From: Clostridia bacterium
GTDB taxonomy: Bacteria > Bacillota > Clostridia > Oscillospirales > Acutalibacteraceae
DNA: 64,000 bases
NCBI GenBank assembly: GCA_017537245.1
Contig: JAFYLD010000039.1
Coordinates: 1-64,000 of the forward strand
Direction: 5' to 3'
The number at the start of each line of letters is the position of its first letter. Positions within the stretch are counted from its first letter, which is position 1. The translations under genes were made by a program, and so were the position numbers. Below the pieces are notes generated by a model, which saw only the letters and a list, made by a program, of their open reading frames with translations, did no database searches and was not told the DNA's origin. Positions 51,846 to 60,395 of this stretch are shown in pieces.

Positions 51846-52424
51846 TTATTTTATAAATTTATATTCAGCTGCTTCGTGATCGACGGGGTTGTAATTTTCG
51901 ATATACTTGATAATCTCTTGTGGGTTATCGGAAATAAAGAGCAAGTCCATATTTTCTTTTGGCATAAATTTTTTATCAATAGCGTTGTTTAGCATATCAA
52001 TAAGTGGATTGTAGTAGCCGTCGGTATTAAAGATTACAATTGGTTTTTTGAGTTTGCCGAGTTGACGGAGTGTGTATATCTCAAAAAACTCGTCAAACGT
52101 TCCAATACCACCTGGGGTGATGATAAACGCCTCGCTCATTTCGTCGAGCAACTGTTTTCTTTCACGCATTGTTTCGGTATATATCATTTTTGTACAATCA
52201 GCAAATAAAATACCGTCAACGTTGAAGAAAGAAGGGCTAATGCCAATTATTTCGCCCTTTTCGGCATAAGCGCCGCGCGCTACCGCGCCCATAAGACCAG
52301 CTGCCCCACCACCAAAAACTACCGAGTGGCCGTTTATTGCAATCTCTTTACCCAGAAGCTCGCCGGCATCTATAAAAGATTGATCTATCGCGTTTGATGA
52401 CGCGCCATATATACAGATTTTCAT
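51846..52424 (-). CDS. LOG-family protein (nucleotide-sugar-cleaving phosphoribohydrolase fold)
   Basis: 192 residues. Rossmann start CIYGASSNA, VFGGGAAGLMGAVA and the LOG motif PGGIGTFDEFFE. In plants and several bacteria LOG enzymes cleave cytokinin riboside monophosphates; many bacterial members probably hydrolyse AMP or related nucleotides. It shares a 4-nt overlap with the NUDIX gene upstream, so both may clean up modified nucleotides. Confidence 0.9.
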   Translation of the reverse strand: MKICIYGASSNAIDQSFIDAGELLGKEIAINGHSVVFGGGAAGLMGAVARGAYAEKGEIIGISPSFFNVDGILFADCTKMIYTETMRERKQLLDEMSEAFIITPGGIGTFDEFFEIYTLRQLGKLKKPIVIFNTDGYYNPLIDMLNNAIDKKFMPKENMDLLFISDNPQEIIKYIENYNPVDHEAAEYKFIK

Positions 52425-52891
52425 ACAAGTACCTCTTCGTTAAGAATTGCGCTTACAAGCGAGTCGCCTTTATATTCGAGTCGAAGTGAAAAGAAAGGTG
52501 TGCTATCGTTTTCGATAAGCTTTAAAAAGATTTTATCACCTTGCCATAGTGGTAGGTCGTATATTTTTTCTTTTTCTACCCATTCGAGCACGCCCTCGTC
52601 ACACTCTTTGATTTGACCATCAAAATCGCAACAGGTAAACAAATGCATATATTCGGTAGGCCATTTGTCTGAAACAAATGTTATAATGCCGCGGTAATTG
52701 CATTTACCTAAAATTAAGCCTGTTTCTTCGGTCGCCTCGCGGCGAACGCATTGTTCGGGACTTTCGCGATCTTCGAACTTGCCACCAATACCTATCCATT
52801 TGTCTTGGTTTAGGTCATTTTCTTTTTTTATGCGGTGAAGCATAAGATATTTATTTTCTTTTTCGATGTAACAAAGGGTTGTGTTGATCAT
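52421..52891 (-). CDS. NUDIX hydrolase, MutT-like
   Basis: 156 residues. The NUDIX box is complete (GGKFEDRESPEQCVRREATE then ETGL). It resembles 8-oxo-dGTP diphosphatases of the clostridial MutT/YtkD type, but the substrate is inferred only. It overlaps the LTA-synthase-like gene by one base and the LOG gene by four, giving a tight minus-strand operon. Confidence 0.9.
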   Translation of the reverse strand: MINTTLCYIEKENKYLMLHRIKKENDLNQDKWIGIGGKFEDRESPEQCVRREATEETGLILGKCNYRGIITFVSDKWPTEYMHLFTCCDFDGQIKECDEGVLEWVEKEKIYDLPLWQGDKIFLKLIENDSTPFFSLRLEYKGDSLVSAILNEEVLV

Positions 52892-55182
52892 TATTCGTCT
52901 TCCTTTGGCGCGATTGTTTCGGGCATTACGTATCCTTCAAGGAAGAATATTTTATTTTGTTTGTTTTCGTAGTCGAAAATGTTATTGTACTGTATTTTTT
53001 CGTATTCGCTAAGTAGTTGCTTATATTCGCTATTATCACTCCACTTGTAGTAGTTGTTGTTAGCGTCAATATAACCAACTGTATCGATTACAGGAAGTGT
53101 TTCAGAAAGCGAGAGCAAATATTTGTTGTAGTCGGTTTGCTTAACACCTGCAACGTCGAGTACGTAAGCTGATAAATAGTTTGCACTGAGTTTATCTATT
53201 TCTTTTTCTTCTATATCGTAGTTAGCCCAAATATAGAAAGGTGTAACGTGACGTGCTTGCTCTTGTTCGATAGAAAGCGAGTTAACGTTATCGGTACCGA
53301 GTAATGCAGAAATAAATTCTGTTTCAATGTTTGGTTGATGGTCGCCAAACATACAAATAACGGTTGGCTCGTCAACACCCTTAAAATATTCGATAAGATT
53401 ACGGAATGCATCGTCACTTGCTTTTACGAGAGAAAGGTATTTGTTTGCTTTATTGTAGTAGATCGGATTGGTATTATCGCCAATAGACTCTATTTTGATG
53501 CATTCGTCAAAGTTTTCGGCACTGGTAGCATAACCACCGTGATTTTGCATAGTTACGTTAAATGCAAAATAAGGCTTTGATTTATCACGATTTTCGAAGT
53601 TTTCGATAATTACGTCATAATTGAAACTATCGCTAACATATTGGCGAATAAGCATTTGGTTGCGCTCGGGATAGTATTCGTCGACTAGTCCTTGTAGATA
53701 TTCTGCATTACCGCCGTGGCTACGATAGTCGTCAAGAATTGACGCATCTATCAAGTCTTCAAGGAAGGTGGTAGAGTTTATACCAAGATTACCATAAACA
53801 GGAACTCGGTCCCAACCAGTAGAATAATATGGGTGGAATGCCCAAGATGAATAGCCTTGACCCTCAAGAGTAGATACCAATGATGCTAGAGGATCTTTTA
53901 CGTAAAGCATGTATGCGTTGCTGCCGGATGGCAAAAACGCAGTAGAGTGTCCTGTAAGGAATTCAAACTCGGTGTTAGAAGTACCCGCGCCAATAACCGG
54001 AACGTAAAGATTACCCTTAACGGTATTTTCGGTAAGGCTATGCATAAATGGCATGTAATCTTCGTTGGTTGTAAAATTGCCAAGCACACTCAAGTCTGAA
54101 AGTGATTCGTTCATTATACAGATAATGTTTGGCTCGTTTCCAGTAGGCTTGATGGTAGTGTCGGGTATTGTTTGATTATCTTCTTTGTTTATGGTGTTTG
54201 AAATATAATCGCCAATACTATCAGCATCATAACCGCTAGGTTCGGTCATATACATGTATTTTGTGTTACAGAAGAAACTAAATACGAAACCGTAATTACG
54301 ATAGCCACGTGCTTGGTTCCAGAAGTCAGGAGCAACGCCCGCATCTGCGAAAATAGAGGTAAGGTAGAATATACAAATTAAAACGCTAAAGAATGAGCCC
54401 ATAAATCCACGAGTAATAATTTTGGTTATTAATTTGAATTTTGGAGTGTTCATTCTAATGCTTATTACAAGCATGAAAATAAATATAAGCGTTGCAATTA
54501 TAATTGTATAGGTTGGGGTGTAGTTATAGGTGTTTGCAACGTTTGCCGCCGTAGTAATGGCGAAAAAGTCCATAGGAATAAAAGGAGTGCCGCGGAACAT
54601 CATAACGTAACAGTTTGCAAGAGCAAAACCGTAACATACTGCATTTATAAGGAGTGAGGTCACTCTAAAACTACCGGTAAGCGCAAATAAAAAGAATTGG
54701 AAGAATAATATTACTACGTAGTTTGCCAAAAAACCGAGATAGGTCATATCGTAAATAAATATGCCGTTTAGACACTCGGTCATAGTCATTGTTAGGATAG
54801 GGGATAGGAAGAAGAATAAAAAGTGCCAGAATTTATTAAAACGTATGGATTTAAGTTTTATGTTAAATACCATAAAGGCGCCTATTACCAAAGTTGCGAA
54901 TATCGCAAACGCAAAGAGCCACCATTTAGCCGAAATCTTAAGCTCGGTGAACTGTGGGTTAAAGAACATAACCAAAAGCAATAAAACGCCTGAAACTATA
55001 GGACCTGCGATTATTGATCTTTTTGAAACCGAAATTTCAAAGAAACGCCCCGATCTAAGAATTTTTACAGGACCTTTTGCGGTTGCAACCTTTACGATAA
55101 AGTTTTTAATAATTATTAGATAACAAAGAAATTGTGTGGTGAAAAAATAATTAATTTTGCTAAATACTTTTGAAGCACTCAC
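52891..55182 (-). CDS. LTA synthase-like membrane sulfatase/phosphoglycerol transferase
   Basis: 763 residues. Five or more TM helices occupy about 55-290. The extracellular sulfatase-fold domain follows: IICIMNESLSDLS gives the first metal ligand Glu, GAGTSNTEFEFLTG the catalytic Thr, and MFGDHQPN the further Asp/His ligands. Such enzymes transfer glycerol-phosphate from phosphatidylglycerol to teichoic acids or glycans. The start is GTG 55182 with AAGGAAG upstream. It heads the ltaS-NUDIX-LOG operon. Which polymer it builds is not readable. Confidence 0.92.
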   Translation of the reverse strand: MSASKVFSKINYFFTTQFLCYLIIIKNFIVKVATAKGPVKILRSGRFFEISVSKRSIIAGPIVSGVLLLLVMFFNPQFTELKISAKWWLFAFAIFATLVIGAFMVFNIKLKSIRFNKFWHFLFFFLSPILTMTMTECLNGIFIYDMTYLGFLANYVVILFFQFFLFALTGSFRVTSLLINAVCYGFALANCYVMMFRGTPFIPMDFFAITTAANVANTYNYTPTYTIIIATLIFIFMLVISIRMNTPKFKLITKIITRGFMGSFFSVLICIFYLTSIFADAGVAPDFWNQARGYRNYGFVFSFFCNTKYMYMTEPSGYDADSIGDYISNTINKEDNQTIPDTTIKPTGNEPNIICIMNESLSDLSVLGNFTTNEDYMPFMHSLTENTVKGNLYVPVIGAGTSNTEFEFLTGHSTAFLPSGSNAYMLYVKDPLASLVSTLEGQGYSSWAFHPYYSTGWDRVPVYGNLGINSTTFLEDLIDASILDDYRSHGGNAEYLQGLVDEYYPERNQMLIRQYVSDSFNYDVIIENFENRDKSKPYFAFNVTMQNHGGYATSAENFDECIKIESIGDNTNPIYYNKANKYLSLVKASDDAFRNLIEYFKGVDEPTVICMFGDHQPNIETEFISALLGTDNVNSLSIEQEQARHVTPFYIWANYDIEEKEIDKLSANYLSAYVLDVAGVKQTDYNKYLLSLSETLPVIDTVGYIDANNNYYKWSDNSEYKQLLSEYEKIQYNNIFDYENKQNKIFFLEGYVMPETIAPKEDE

Positions 55183-55260
55183 GTTTTATCTTCCTTTCAT
55201 ATACATACGTCGTTTATATATAATAAGTCAAAATAAGCATAATAACCTAAATTATCACAT

Positions 55261-55289
55261 ATTATATCACTTTTTGCAAAAAATTACAA
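55261..55289 (-). promoter_or_regulatory. Promoter of the LTA-synthase-like operon
   Basis: Minus strand TTGTAA (55289-55284), 17-nt spacer, TATAAT (55266-55261), about 75 nt before the start codon. The rest of 55183-55393 is AT-rich with only the ileS terminator. Confidence 0.72.
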
Positions 55290-55347
55290 TAATTAATATA
55301 TTAATAAATAATAAATATTATTTTTTGAATTTGTTGCAATATGCATA

Positions 55348-55381
55348 AAAAAATGTCCTGCATTTCTGCAAGACATTTTTT
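55348..55381 (-). terminator. Terminator of ileS
   Basis: Minus strand AAAAAATGTC and GACATTTTTT flank a TGCA-GAAA-TGCA inner stem with one U-G pair; GAAA tetraloop and T-tract. Confidence 0.88.
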
Positions 55382-55393
55382 GTTATTTAATGA

Positions 55394-58300
55394 TTAGATG
55401 CATTTAACGCCGATTGTAAGATTTTCGCCGTTGATATCCCATTCTTTGCTGTAGCCGTCGATATCACCAATTGTGATCGAGTCGGCAAGGGTATCGCCTG
55501 CGATATCGCTTGAAAGCTTGTTAACAATAGCGATAACCTTTTCGCTACCGTTCATTGTAATAGCGATATGGTCGGTTACGTTAAAGTTAGCTTCTTTACG
55601 CATTGTTTGGATTTTACTAACGATTTCGCGAACAAAACCTTCTTCGATAAGCTCGTCGGTGAGTGTAGTGTCAAGCGCTACGGTAATGCCGTGGTCGCTT
55701 ACTGTGAAGAAACCTTCTTTTTGTTTTGCTTCGATAAGGAGGTCATCTACACCGAGACGTACTTCACCAGATGCAAAATCAAATACCAATTCGCCGTTTG
55801 CGTCAAGCTCTGCTTTAGCAGCGTTGCCGTCAAGTTCTGCGAGTGCGGTACGGATTTCGCCAAGTTGCTTACCGTACTTAGGACCAACGGTCTTAAGTTG
55901 TGGCTTAAAGCTATACGAAACGAGGTTGTCAACTTCGTTTGTAAAGTCAACTGACTTAATGTTAAGCTCGTCTTTAATGATATCTGCAAAGAAATTATCA
56001 AGAGCTATATCACATTTAACGTACATAGTGCTTAGTGGTTGACGATTCTTAATAGCAGAACCGTTACGTGCGCTACGACCGAGCACTACGATTTCAAGTA
56101 GGCTTTCCATATTTGCTTCGAGCGCTTCGTCGATAGCAGTTTCATCTACAACAGGGAAGTCGCAAAGGTGAATACTTTCTGGAGCGTTCTTATCTACGTT
56201 GCGAACAAGGTTTTGATAAATGCTTTCTGCCATAAACGGAATCATTGGAGCAGCAGCCTTAGCGGTGGTAACGAGTGCGTTGTAAAGTACGAGGTAAGCT
56301 GTTTCCTTGTCAGGAGTCATGCCCTGTACCCAGTAACGCTCACGACCGCGACGAACGTACCAGTTACTGAGTTCGTCAACAAAGTCTTGAAGTGCGCGAG
56401 CAGCTTCAGGAATGCGATAGTTTGCAAGGTTTTCGTCAACTGCCTTAACCATTGAGTTAAGTTTTGAAATGAGCCACTTATCCATAACTGTAAGATTAGC
56501 AGGATTTAGTGTGTGAGCAGTTGGATCGAATTTGTCGATGTTAGCGTAGAGTACGTAGAACGCATAGGTGTTCCAAAGTGTACCCATGAATTTGCGTTGA
56601 CCTTCAACAACGGCTTTACCGTGGAAACGGTTAGGCAACCATGGAGCAGAGTTGGTGTAGAAGTACCAACGAATAGCGTCTGCACCGTAGCTTTCAAGTG
56701 CGTCAAAAGGATCAACTGCGTTACCCTTTGACTTAGACATCTTTTGACCATTTTCGTCTTGAACGTGACCGAGAACGATTACGTTTTTATACGGCGCCTT
56801 ATTGAAAATAAGGGTTGAAATAGCCATAAGAGAGTAGAACCAACCACGTGTTTGGTCAACCGCTTCTGAAATAAAGTCAGCAGGGAACTGTGACTCGAAT
56901 AGATCCTTGTTTTCAAATGGATAGTGGTGTTGTGCAAATGGCATAGCGCCTGAGTCAAACCAGCAGTCGATAACCTCTGGTACGCGGTGCATTGCCTTGC
57001 CGCAATGAGGACATTTGATGGTAACTTCGTCGATATATGGACGATGAAGTTCAATATCGTCCGGGCAGTTGTCGGACATTGATTTTAGTTCTTCAATGCT
57101 ACCGATAGAGTGCATGTGACCGCAATCACAAGTCCAGATATTAAGTGGAGTACCCCAATAACGGTTACGAGAAATACCCCAGTCTTGAACGTTCTTTAGC
57201 CAGTCGCCAAAACGTCCCTTACCGATGCTTTCTGGAATCCAGTTAACAGTATCGTTGTTGCGGATGAGATCATCCTTAACAGCGGTCATCTTGATGAACC
57301 AAGATTCACGAGCATAGTAAATAAGTGGAGTATCACAACGCCAGCAGTGTGGGTAGTCGTGTTCAAACTTTGGAGCGTCGAAGAGAAGACCTGCTTTTTC
57401 AAGGTCAACTAGCACCATTGGGTCAGCCTTTTTAACAAACACGCCGGCATAAGGTGTTTCGCTAGTAAGGTTACCTTGACCATCAACGAATTGAACGAAT
57501 GGAAGGTCGTATTTTCTACCAACCTTTGCGTCGTCTTCACCGAATGCAGGAGCGATATGAACGATACCTGTACCATCGGTCATGGTAACGTAGCTGTCGC
57601 AAGTGATAAAGTGACCTTTTTTGTTTTGCTTTTCGCAAACAGGTTTTACGTAGTCAAATAGTGGCTCGTACTCTTTATATTCAAGTTCAGCGCCCTTATA
57701 GCTTTCGATAACTTCGTAAGCTGCGGTATCTTCGGTAGCAAGTTTGCCTAGCACCTTATCAAGAAGAGCCTCTGCCATGTAGTAGGTATAGCCGTCAGCA
57801 GCCTTAACTTTGCAGTAGGTTTCGTCCGGGTTTACGCAAAGAGCAACGTTTGATGGAAGTGTCCATGGAGTTGTTGTCCAAGCAAGGAAGTAAGCGTCTT
57901 CATTTACAACCTTAAAACGAACAACCGCACTGCGTTCTTTTACGTTTTTATAGCCTTGCGCTACTTCGTGAGAAGAAAGAGGGGTACCGCAACGTGGGCA
58001 ATAAGGAACGATCTTAAAGCCTTTGTAAAGTAGACCTTTATCAAAGATTTGCTTTAATGCCCACCATTCTGACTCGATAAAGTTGTTGTCATAGGTTACG
58101 TATGGGTTATCCATATCAGCCCAGAAACCAACGGTTTTTGAGAAATCTTCCCACATGCCTTTGTATTTCCAAACGCTTTCTTTACAGTGACCGATAAATG
58201 GATCAAGACCATATTCTTCGATTTGTTCTTTACCGTCAAGACCTAAGAGCTTTTCAACTTCAAGCTCAACAGGAAGACCGTGTGTGTCCCAACCGGCTTT

Positions 58301-58543
58301 ACGAGGAACCATGCAGCCCTTCATTGTGCGGTAACGAGGAATCATATCCTTGATAACACGGGTAAGAACGTGACCTATGTGTGGCTTACCATTAGCGGTA
58401 GGAGGGCCGTCATAGAACACGTATGGTGTGCCTTTAGCCTTGGTTTCGATACTCTTTTCAAAGATTTTGTTATCGTCCCAAAACTGTTTAATTTTCTTTT
58501 CTTGCTCTACAAAATTTAGATTTGGAGAGATATTGTCGTACAT
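55394..58543 (-). CDS. ileS: Isoleucyl-tRNA synthetase, type 2
   Basis: 1049 residues. PPTANGKPHIGHVLTRVIKD carries HIGH, and KMSKSKGNAVDPFD carries KMSKS. The editing domain (WTTTPWTLPSN) and the tRNA-binding C-terminal domains are complete. Sequence around HIGH, the PTANG start and the length place it with the eukaryote-like type 2 IleRS, a class associated with low mupirocin sensitivity. Two Cys clusters (CPRCG; CDCGH with CPHCG) could bind zinc. Expression is controlled by the T-box leader upstream. AAAGGAAA precedes the ATG. Confidence 0.96.
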   Translation of the reverse strand: MYDNISPNLNFVEQEKKIKQFWDDNKIFEKSIETKAKGTPYVFYDGPPTANGKPHIGHVLTRVIKDMIPRYRTMKGCMVPRKAGWDTHGLPVELEVEKLLGLDGKEQIEEYGLDPFIGHCKESVWKYKGMWEDFSKTVGFWADMDNPYVTYDNNFIESEWWALKQIFDKGLLYKGFKIVPYCPRCGTPLSSHEVAQGYKNVKERSAVVRFKVVNEDAYFLAWTTTPWTLPSNVALCVNPDETYCKVKAADGYTYYMAEALLDKVLGKLATEDTAAYEVIESYKGAELEYKEYEPLFDYVKPVCEKQNKKGHFITCDSYVTMTDGTGIVHIAPAFGEDDAKVGRKYDLPFVQFVDGQGNLTSETPYAGVFVKKADPMVLVDLEKAGLLFDAPKFEHDYPHCWRCDTPLIYYARESWFIKMTAVKDDLIRNNDTVNWIPESIGKGRFGDWLKNVQDWGISRNRYWGTPLNIWTCDCGHMHSIGSIEELKSMSDNCPDDIELHRPYIDEVTIKCPHCGKAMHRVPEVIDCWFDSGAMPFAQHHYPFENKDLFESQFPADFISEAVDQTRGWFYSLMAISTLIFNKAPYKNVIVLGHVQDENGQKMSKSKGNAVDPFDALESYGADAIRWYFYTNSAPWLPNRFHGKAVVEGQRKFMGTLWNTYAFYVLYANIDKFDPTAHTLNPANLTVMDKWLISKLNSMVKAVDENLANYRIPEAARALQDFVDELSNWYVRRGRERYWVQGMTPDKETAYLVLYNALVTTAKAAAPMIPFMAESIYQNLVRNVDKNAPESIHLCDFPVVDETAIDEALEANMESLLEIVVLGRSARNGSAIKNRQPLSTMYVKCDIALDNFFADIIKDELNIKSVDFTNEVDNLVSYSFKPQLKTVGPKYGKQLGEIRTALAELDGNAAKAELDANGELVFDFASGEVRLGVDDLLIEAKQKEGFFTVSDHGITVALDTTLTDELIEEGFVREIVSKIQTMRKEANFNVTDHIAITMNGSEKVIAIVNKLSSDIAGDTLADSITIGDIDGYSKEWDINGENLTIGVKCI

Positions 58544-58602
58544 AGCTATTTTCCTTTCAATAGTTAAGATAAAAAATTTTGTTTAGAGGGATTGATATTG
58601 TA

Positions 58603-58653
58603 TATCCCACCGTCACGGCGTTGCCGTGCCACCTCCCTTTAGGCAAGGGAGGC
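58603..58653 (+). repeat. Two-hairpin repeat, copy 2
   Basis: TATCCCACCGTC, first hairpin CACGGC-GTT-GCCGTG (58614-58628), constant hairpin CCTCCCTT-TAGGC-AAGGGAGG (58632-58652). It sits between the ileS T-box terminator and the ileS start codon, so it is transcribed in the ileS leader. Confidence 0.9.
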
Positions 58654-58664
58654 AAAACTTTAAA

Positions 58665-58910
58665 AATAAAATCCCCGTCCTAAATAGGACGAGGATGAAA
58701 AAATACATCTCAAGTTTAACCACCTATTTGAACGGACCAATATCCGCACTCCCGATAACGGTGGAGATGACCGTCGTACGCTACTATTATTTCACGCAGA
58801 AGCTCGGAAGTGATATTCACGCGTTTTTATACTGTCGGACTTACACCGCCACCGACTCGCTAAAAGTATAGGGTAAAACACGTTACTGTCTTCGTCACAG
58901 CCTTTACCGA
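58665..58910 (-). ncRNA. T-box leader (Ile) of ileS
   Basis: Read on the minus strand from about 58910. A Stem I arm has the conserved apical GGTGTAAGTCC (58847-58837). The 3' side then carries the specifier-loop sequence GAATATCACT, with Ile codon ATC at 58814-58812. The T-box core ATAGGTGGTT (58727-58718) has TGGT ready to pair with the tRNA ACCA end. The terminator ATCCTCGTCC-N6-GGACGGGGAT (58696-58671) is followed by TTTTATTTTT. Uncharged tRNA-Ile should favour antitermination and ileS expression. The core departs from the usual AGGGTGGNACC. The remainder of 58544-59047 holds repeat copy 2 and two divergent promoters. Confidence 0.9.
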
Positions 58911-58915
58911 GCATA

Positions 58916-58944
58916 ATATTACCACAAACGTTTTAAAAAATCAA
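58916..58944 (-). promoter_or_regulatory. Promoter of the T-box-ileS transcript
   Basis: Minus strand TTGATT (58944-58939), 17-nt spacer, TAATAT (58921-58916), placing the start just before Stem I. Confidence 0.7.
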
Positions 58945-58983
58945 TAGTAAAGATAAATAATATATATAATATGGCAAAATTGC

Positions 58984-59012
58984 TTGAAATTGGGCGGTGT
59001 GAATAGTATAAT
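58984..59012 (+). promoter_or_regulatory. Promoter of the C39-like gene
   Basis: TTGAAA (58984-58989), 17-nt spacer, TATAAT (59007-59012), diverging from the ileS promoter. Confidence 0.78.
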
Positions 59013-59047
59013 ATTAGTGCAAAATTTTTGTATTTAGAGGTTGTTTG

Positions 59048-59413
59048 ATGCCGTTAGTAGAGAGAGTGGAACATATTTACGAGCCTAATCCTTTAGCGTG
59101 TGGACAAGCGGTGCTTGCGATGCTTTCGGGAATGGACGTAAAAGATATATTCGAGTTAGTAAAAACTGAAAAAGAAACTACGTTAAAAGATATGAAAAAC
59201 GCTTTAAAGGCACTTGAAATAGAGTTCAAAGAAAATAGGGTAGAGGTAAGTAAAAAGAGCGAACTTCCTCGCGTTGCTATGCTTAGTCTAGAAACGCCAA
59301 AGTGCTGGCATTGGTCGTTGTTTTTTGACGGCACGTTTTACGACCCCGAGTATGGTGTGCTAGATGATTTTCCGCCCAGTAATCGCAGATATTTTTGGGA
59401 AATCGTGGGTTGA
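59048..59413 (+). CDS. Small peptidase C39-like / cysteine-protease-fold protein
   Basis: 121 residues. NPLACGQAVLAMLSG resembles the C39-like active-site helix (CGxAxxAM), and WHWSLFFDGTFYDPEYG supplies the downstream His and Asp-Pro. It is free-standing, with no ABC transporter attached and no signal peptide, so the target is unknown; it may be an inactive or regulatory C39-like domain. The catalytic Cys would be about residue 19. AGAGGTT precedes the ATG; the TTG one codon earlier is less likely. Confidence 0.75.
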   Translation: MPLVERVEHIYEPNPLACGQAVLAMLSGMDVKDIFELVKTEKETTLKDMKNALKALEIEFKENRVEVSKKSELPRVAMLSLETPKCWHWSLFFDGTFYDPEYGVLDDFPPSNRRYFWEIVG

Positions 59414-59438
59414 CAAACGGGTAAGTAAATATTAGAAT
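59410..59438 (+). promoter_or_regulatory. Promoter of rpe
   Basis: TTGACA (59410-59415), 17-nt spacer, TAGAAT (59433-59438). The -35 box contains the stop codon of the C39-like gene. Confidence 0.82.
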
Positions 59439-59448
59439 AAAACGAACG

Positions 59449-59496
59449 TATCCCACCACCGCTAGCGCGGTCCCCCTCCCTTTAGGCAAGGGAGGC
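59449..59496 (+). repeat. Two-hairpin repeat, copy 3
   Basis: TATCCCACC, first hairpin ACCGC-TAGC-GCGGT, constant hairpin at 59475-59495. It begins about 10 nt after the rpe -10 box, so it forms the 5' end of the rpe mRNA. Confidence 0.88.
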
Positions 59497-59524
59497 AGTT
59501 TTGTTAAGGAATAAAGGTGATGTT

Positions 59525-60169
59525 ATGGTAAAGGTTTCTCCATCAATTTTGATTTCGGATTTTTTAACGCTTAAAGATAGCATTAAAGAGCTTGAAAAAG
59601 CGGGCGTAGATATGCTTCATCTTGATGTTATGGACGGTAATTTTGTGCCAAATATTTCGTTTGGTGTGCCTGTTATTAAGTCGATAAGCGAGCATACTGA
59701 TTTGCCGCTTGACGTACATTTGATGATTGATAGACCACACAGATACATAGAAGAATTTGCAAAGTATGCCGATCTATTAGGTTTTCATTACGAGGCGGGT
59801 TCGGACAACGTAGAAACGCTTAAAAAGATTCGTGAGCTTGGCTGTAAATCTTGTATTACAATTAAGCCTGCAACTCTTGCGGAGGCAATTTTTCCACTGT
59901 TGCCGCTTTGTGACATGGTGCTTGTAATGTCGGTAGAGCCAGGCTTTGGCGGACAAAAGTTTATGCCAATGGCACTAGATAAGATAGCTGCTATTAAAGC
60001 TGAATGTGAGCGTCAAGGACTAGAGATTGATATTGAAGTCGACGGCGGTATAAACGCTGAAACTGCGCCACAAGCAATTGCCGCGGGCGCAAACGTGCTA
60101 GTAGCGGGCAACTTCTTGTTCTCGGCCGATGATATGGGCGCAAAGGTTAAAGAAATTAAGGCGCTTTAA
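59525..60169 (+). CDS. rpe: Ribulose-phosphate 3-epimerase
   Basis: 214 residues. TIM-barrel motifs: VSPSILISDF, MLHLDVMDGNFVPNISFG, LDVHLMI, MSVEPGFGGQKFMP and the closing EVDGGINAETA with its metal Asp. It interconverts ribulose-5-P and xylulose-5-P in the pentose phosphate pathway. ATG 59525 is chosen because AAAGGTGA lies about 6 nt upstream; the longer frame starts in the repeat's flank. Confidence 0.97.
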   Translation: MVKVSPSILISDFLTLKDSIKELEKAGVDMLHLDVMDGNFVPNISFGVPVIKSISEHTDLPLDVHLMIDRPHRYIEEFAKYADLLGFHYEAGSDNVETLKKIRELGCKSCITIKPATLAEAIFPLLPLCDMVLVMSVEPGFGGQKFMPMALDKIAAIKAECERQGLEIDIEVDGGINAETAPQAIAAGANVLVAGNFLFSADDMGAKVKEIKAL

Positions 60170-60224
60170 TTTTGAATATATTGTTCACGTTTGGTAATAC
60201 TTACCTTGAAGGGTGAGTGTTAAA

Positions 60225-60347
60225 GTGAGTGAGAAAAACAGTAGCGCGTTTAAAGTGTTTTTAAGATCAATGATTATTACACTTTGTGCGATTTCTTTGC
60301 TTTTAATAGGCTATTTTACTGCCGGATTTTTATCGGGCGGACTGTAA
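60225..60347 (+). CDS. Small single-pass membrane protein of 40 residues
   Basis: GTG at 60225 follows AAGGGTG by 8 nt. The product has a short basic/polar start (SEKNSSAFKVFLR) and one TM helix (MIITLCAISLLLIGYFTAGF), ending SGGL. It lies 55 nt after rpe and directly before a strong terminator, so it is probably the last gene of the rpe transcript. No family recognised; the Shine-Dalgarno, charge pattern and place support translation. Confidence 0.65.
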   Translation: MSEKNSSAFKVFLRSMIITLCAISLLLIGYFTAGFLSGGL

Positions 60348-60354
60348 AAAAATT

Positions 60355-60383
60355 AAAGACCTCTGCTTTTGGCAGAGGTCTTT
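60355..60383. terminator. Bidirectional terminator
   Basis: AAAGACCTCTGC-TTTTG-GCAGAGGTCTTT, a 12-bp perfect stem with T-tracts on both sides, between the rpe unit and the minus-strand ABC operon. Confidence 0.93.
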
Positions 60384-60395
60384 TTGTTGTTTTGA

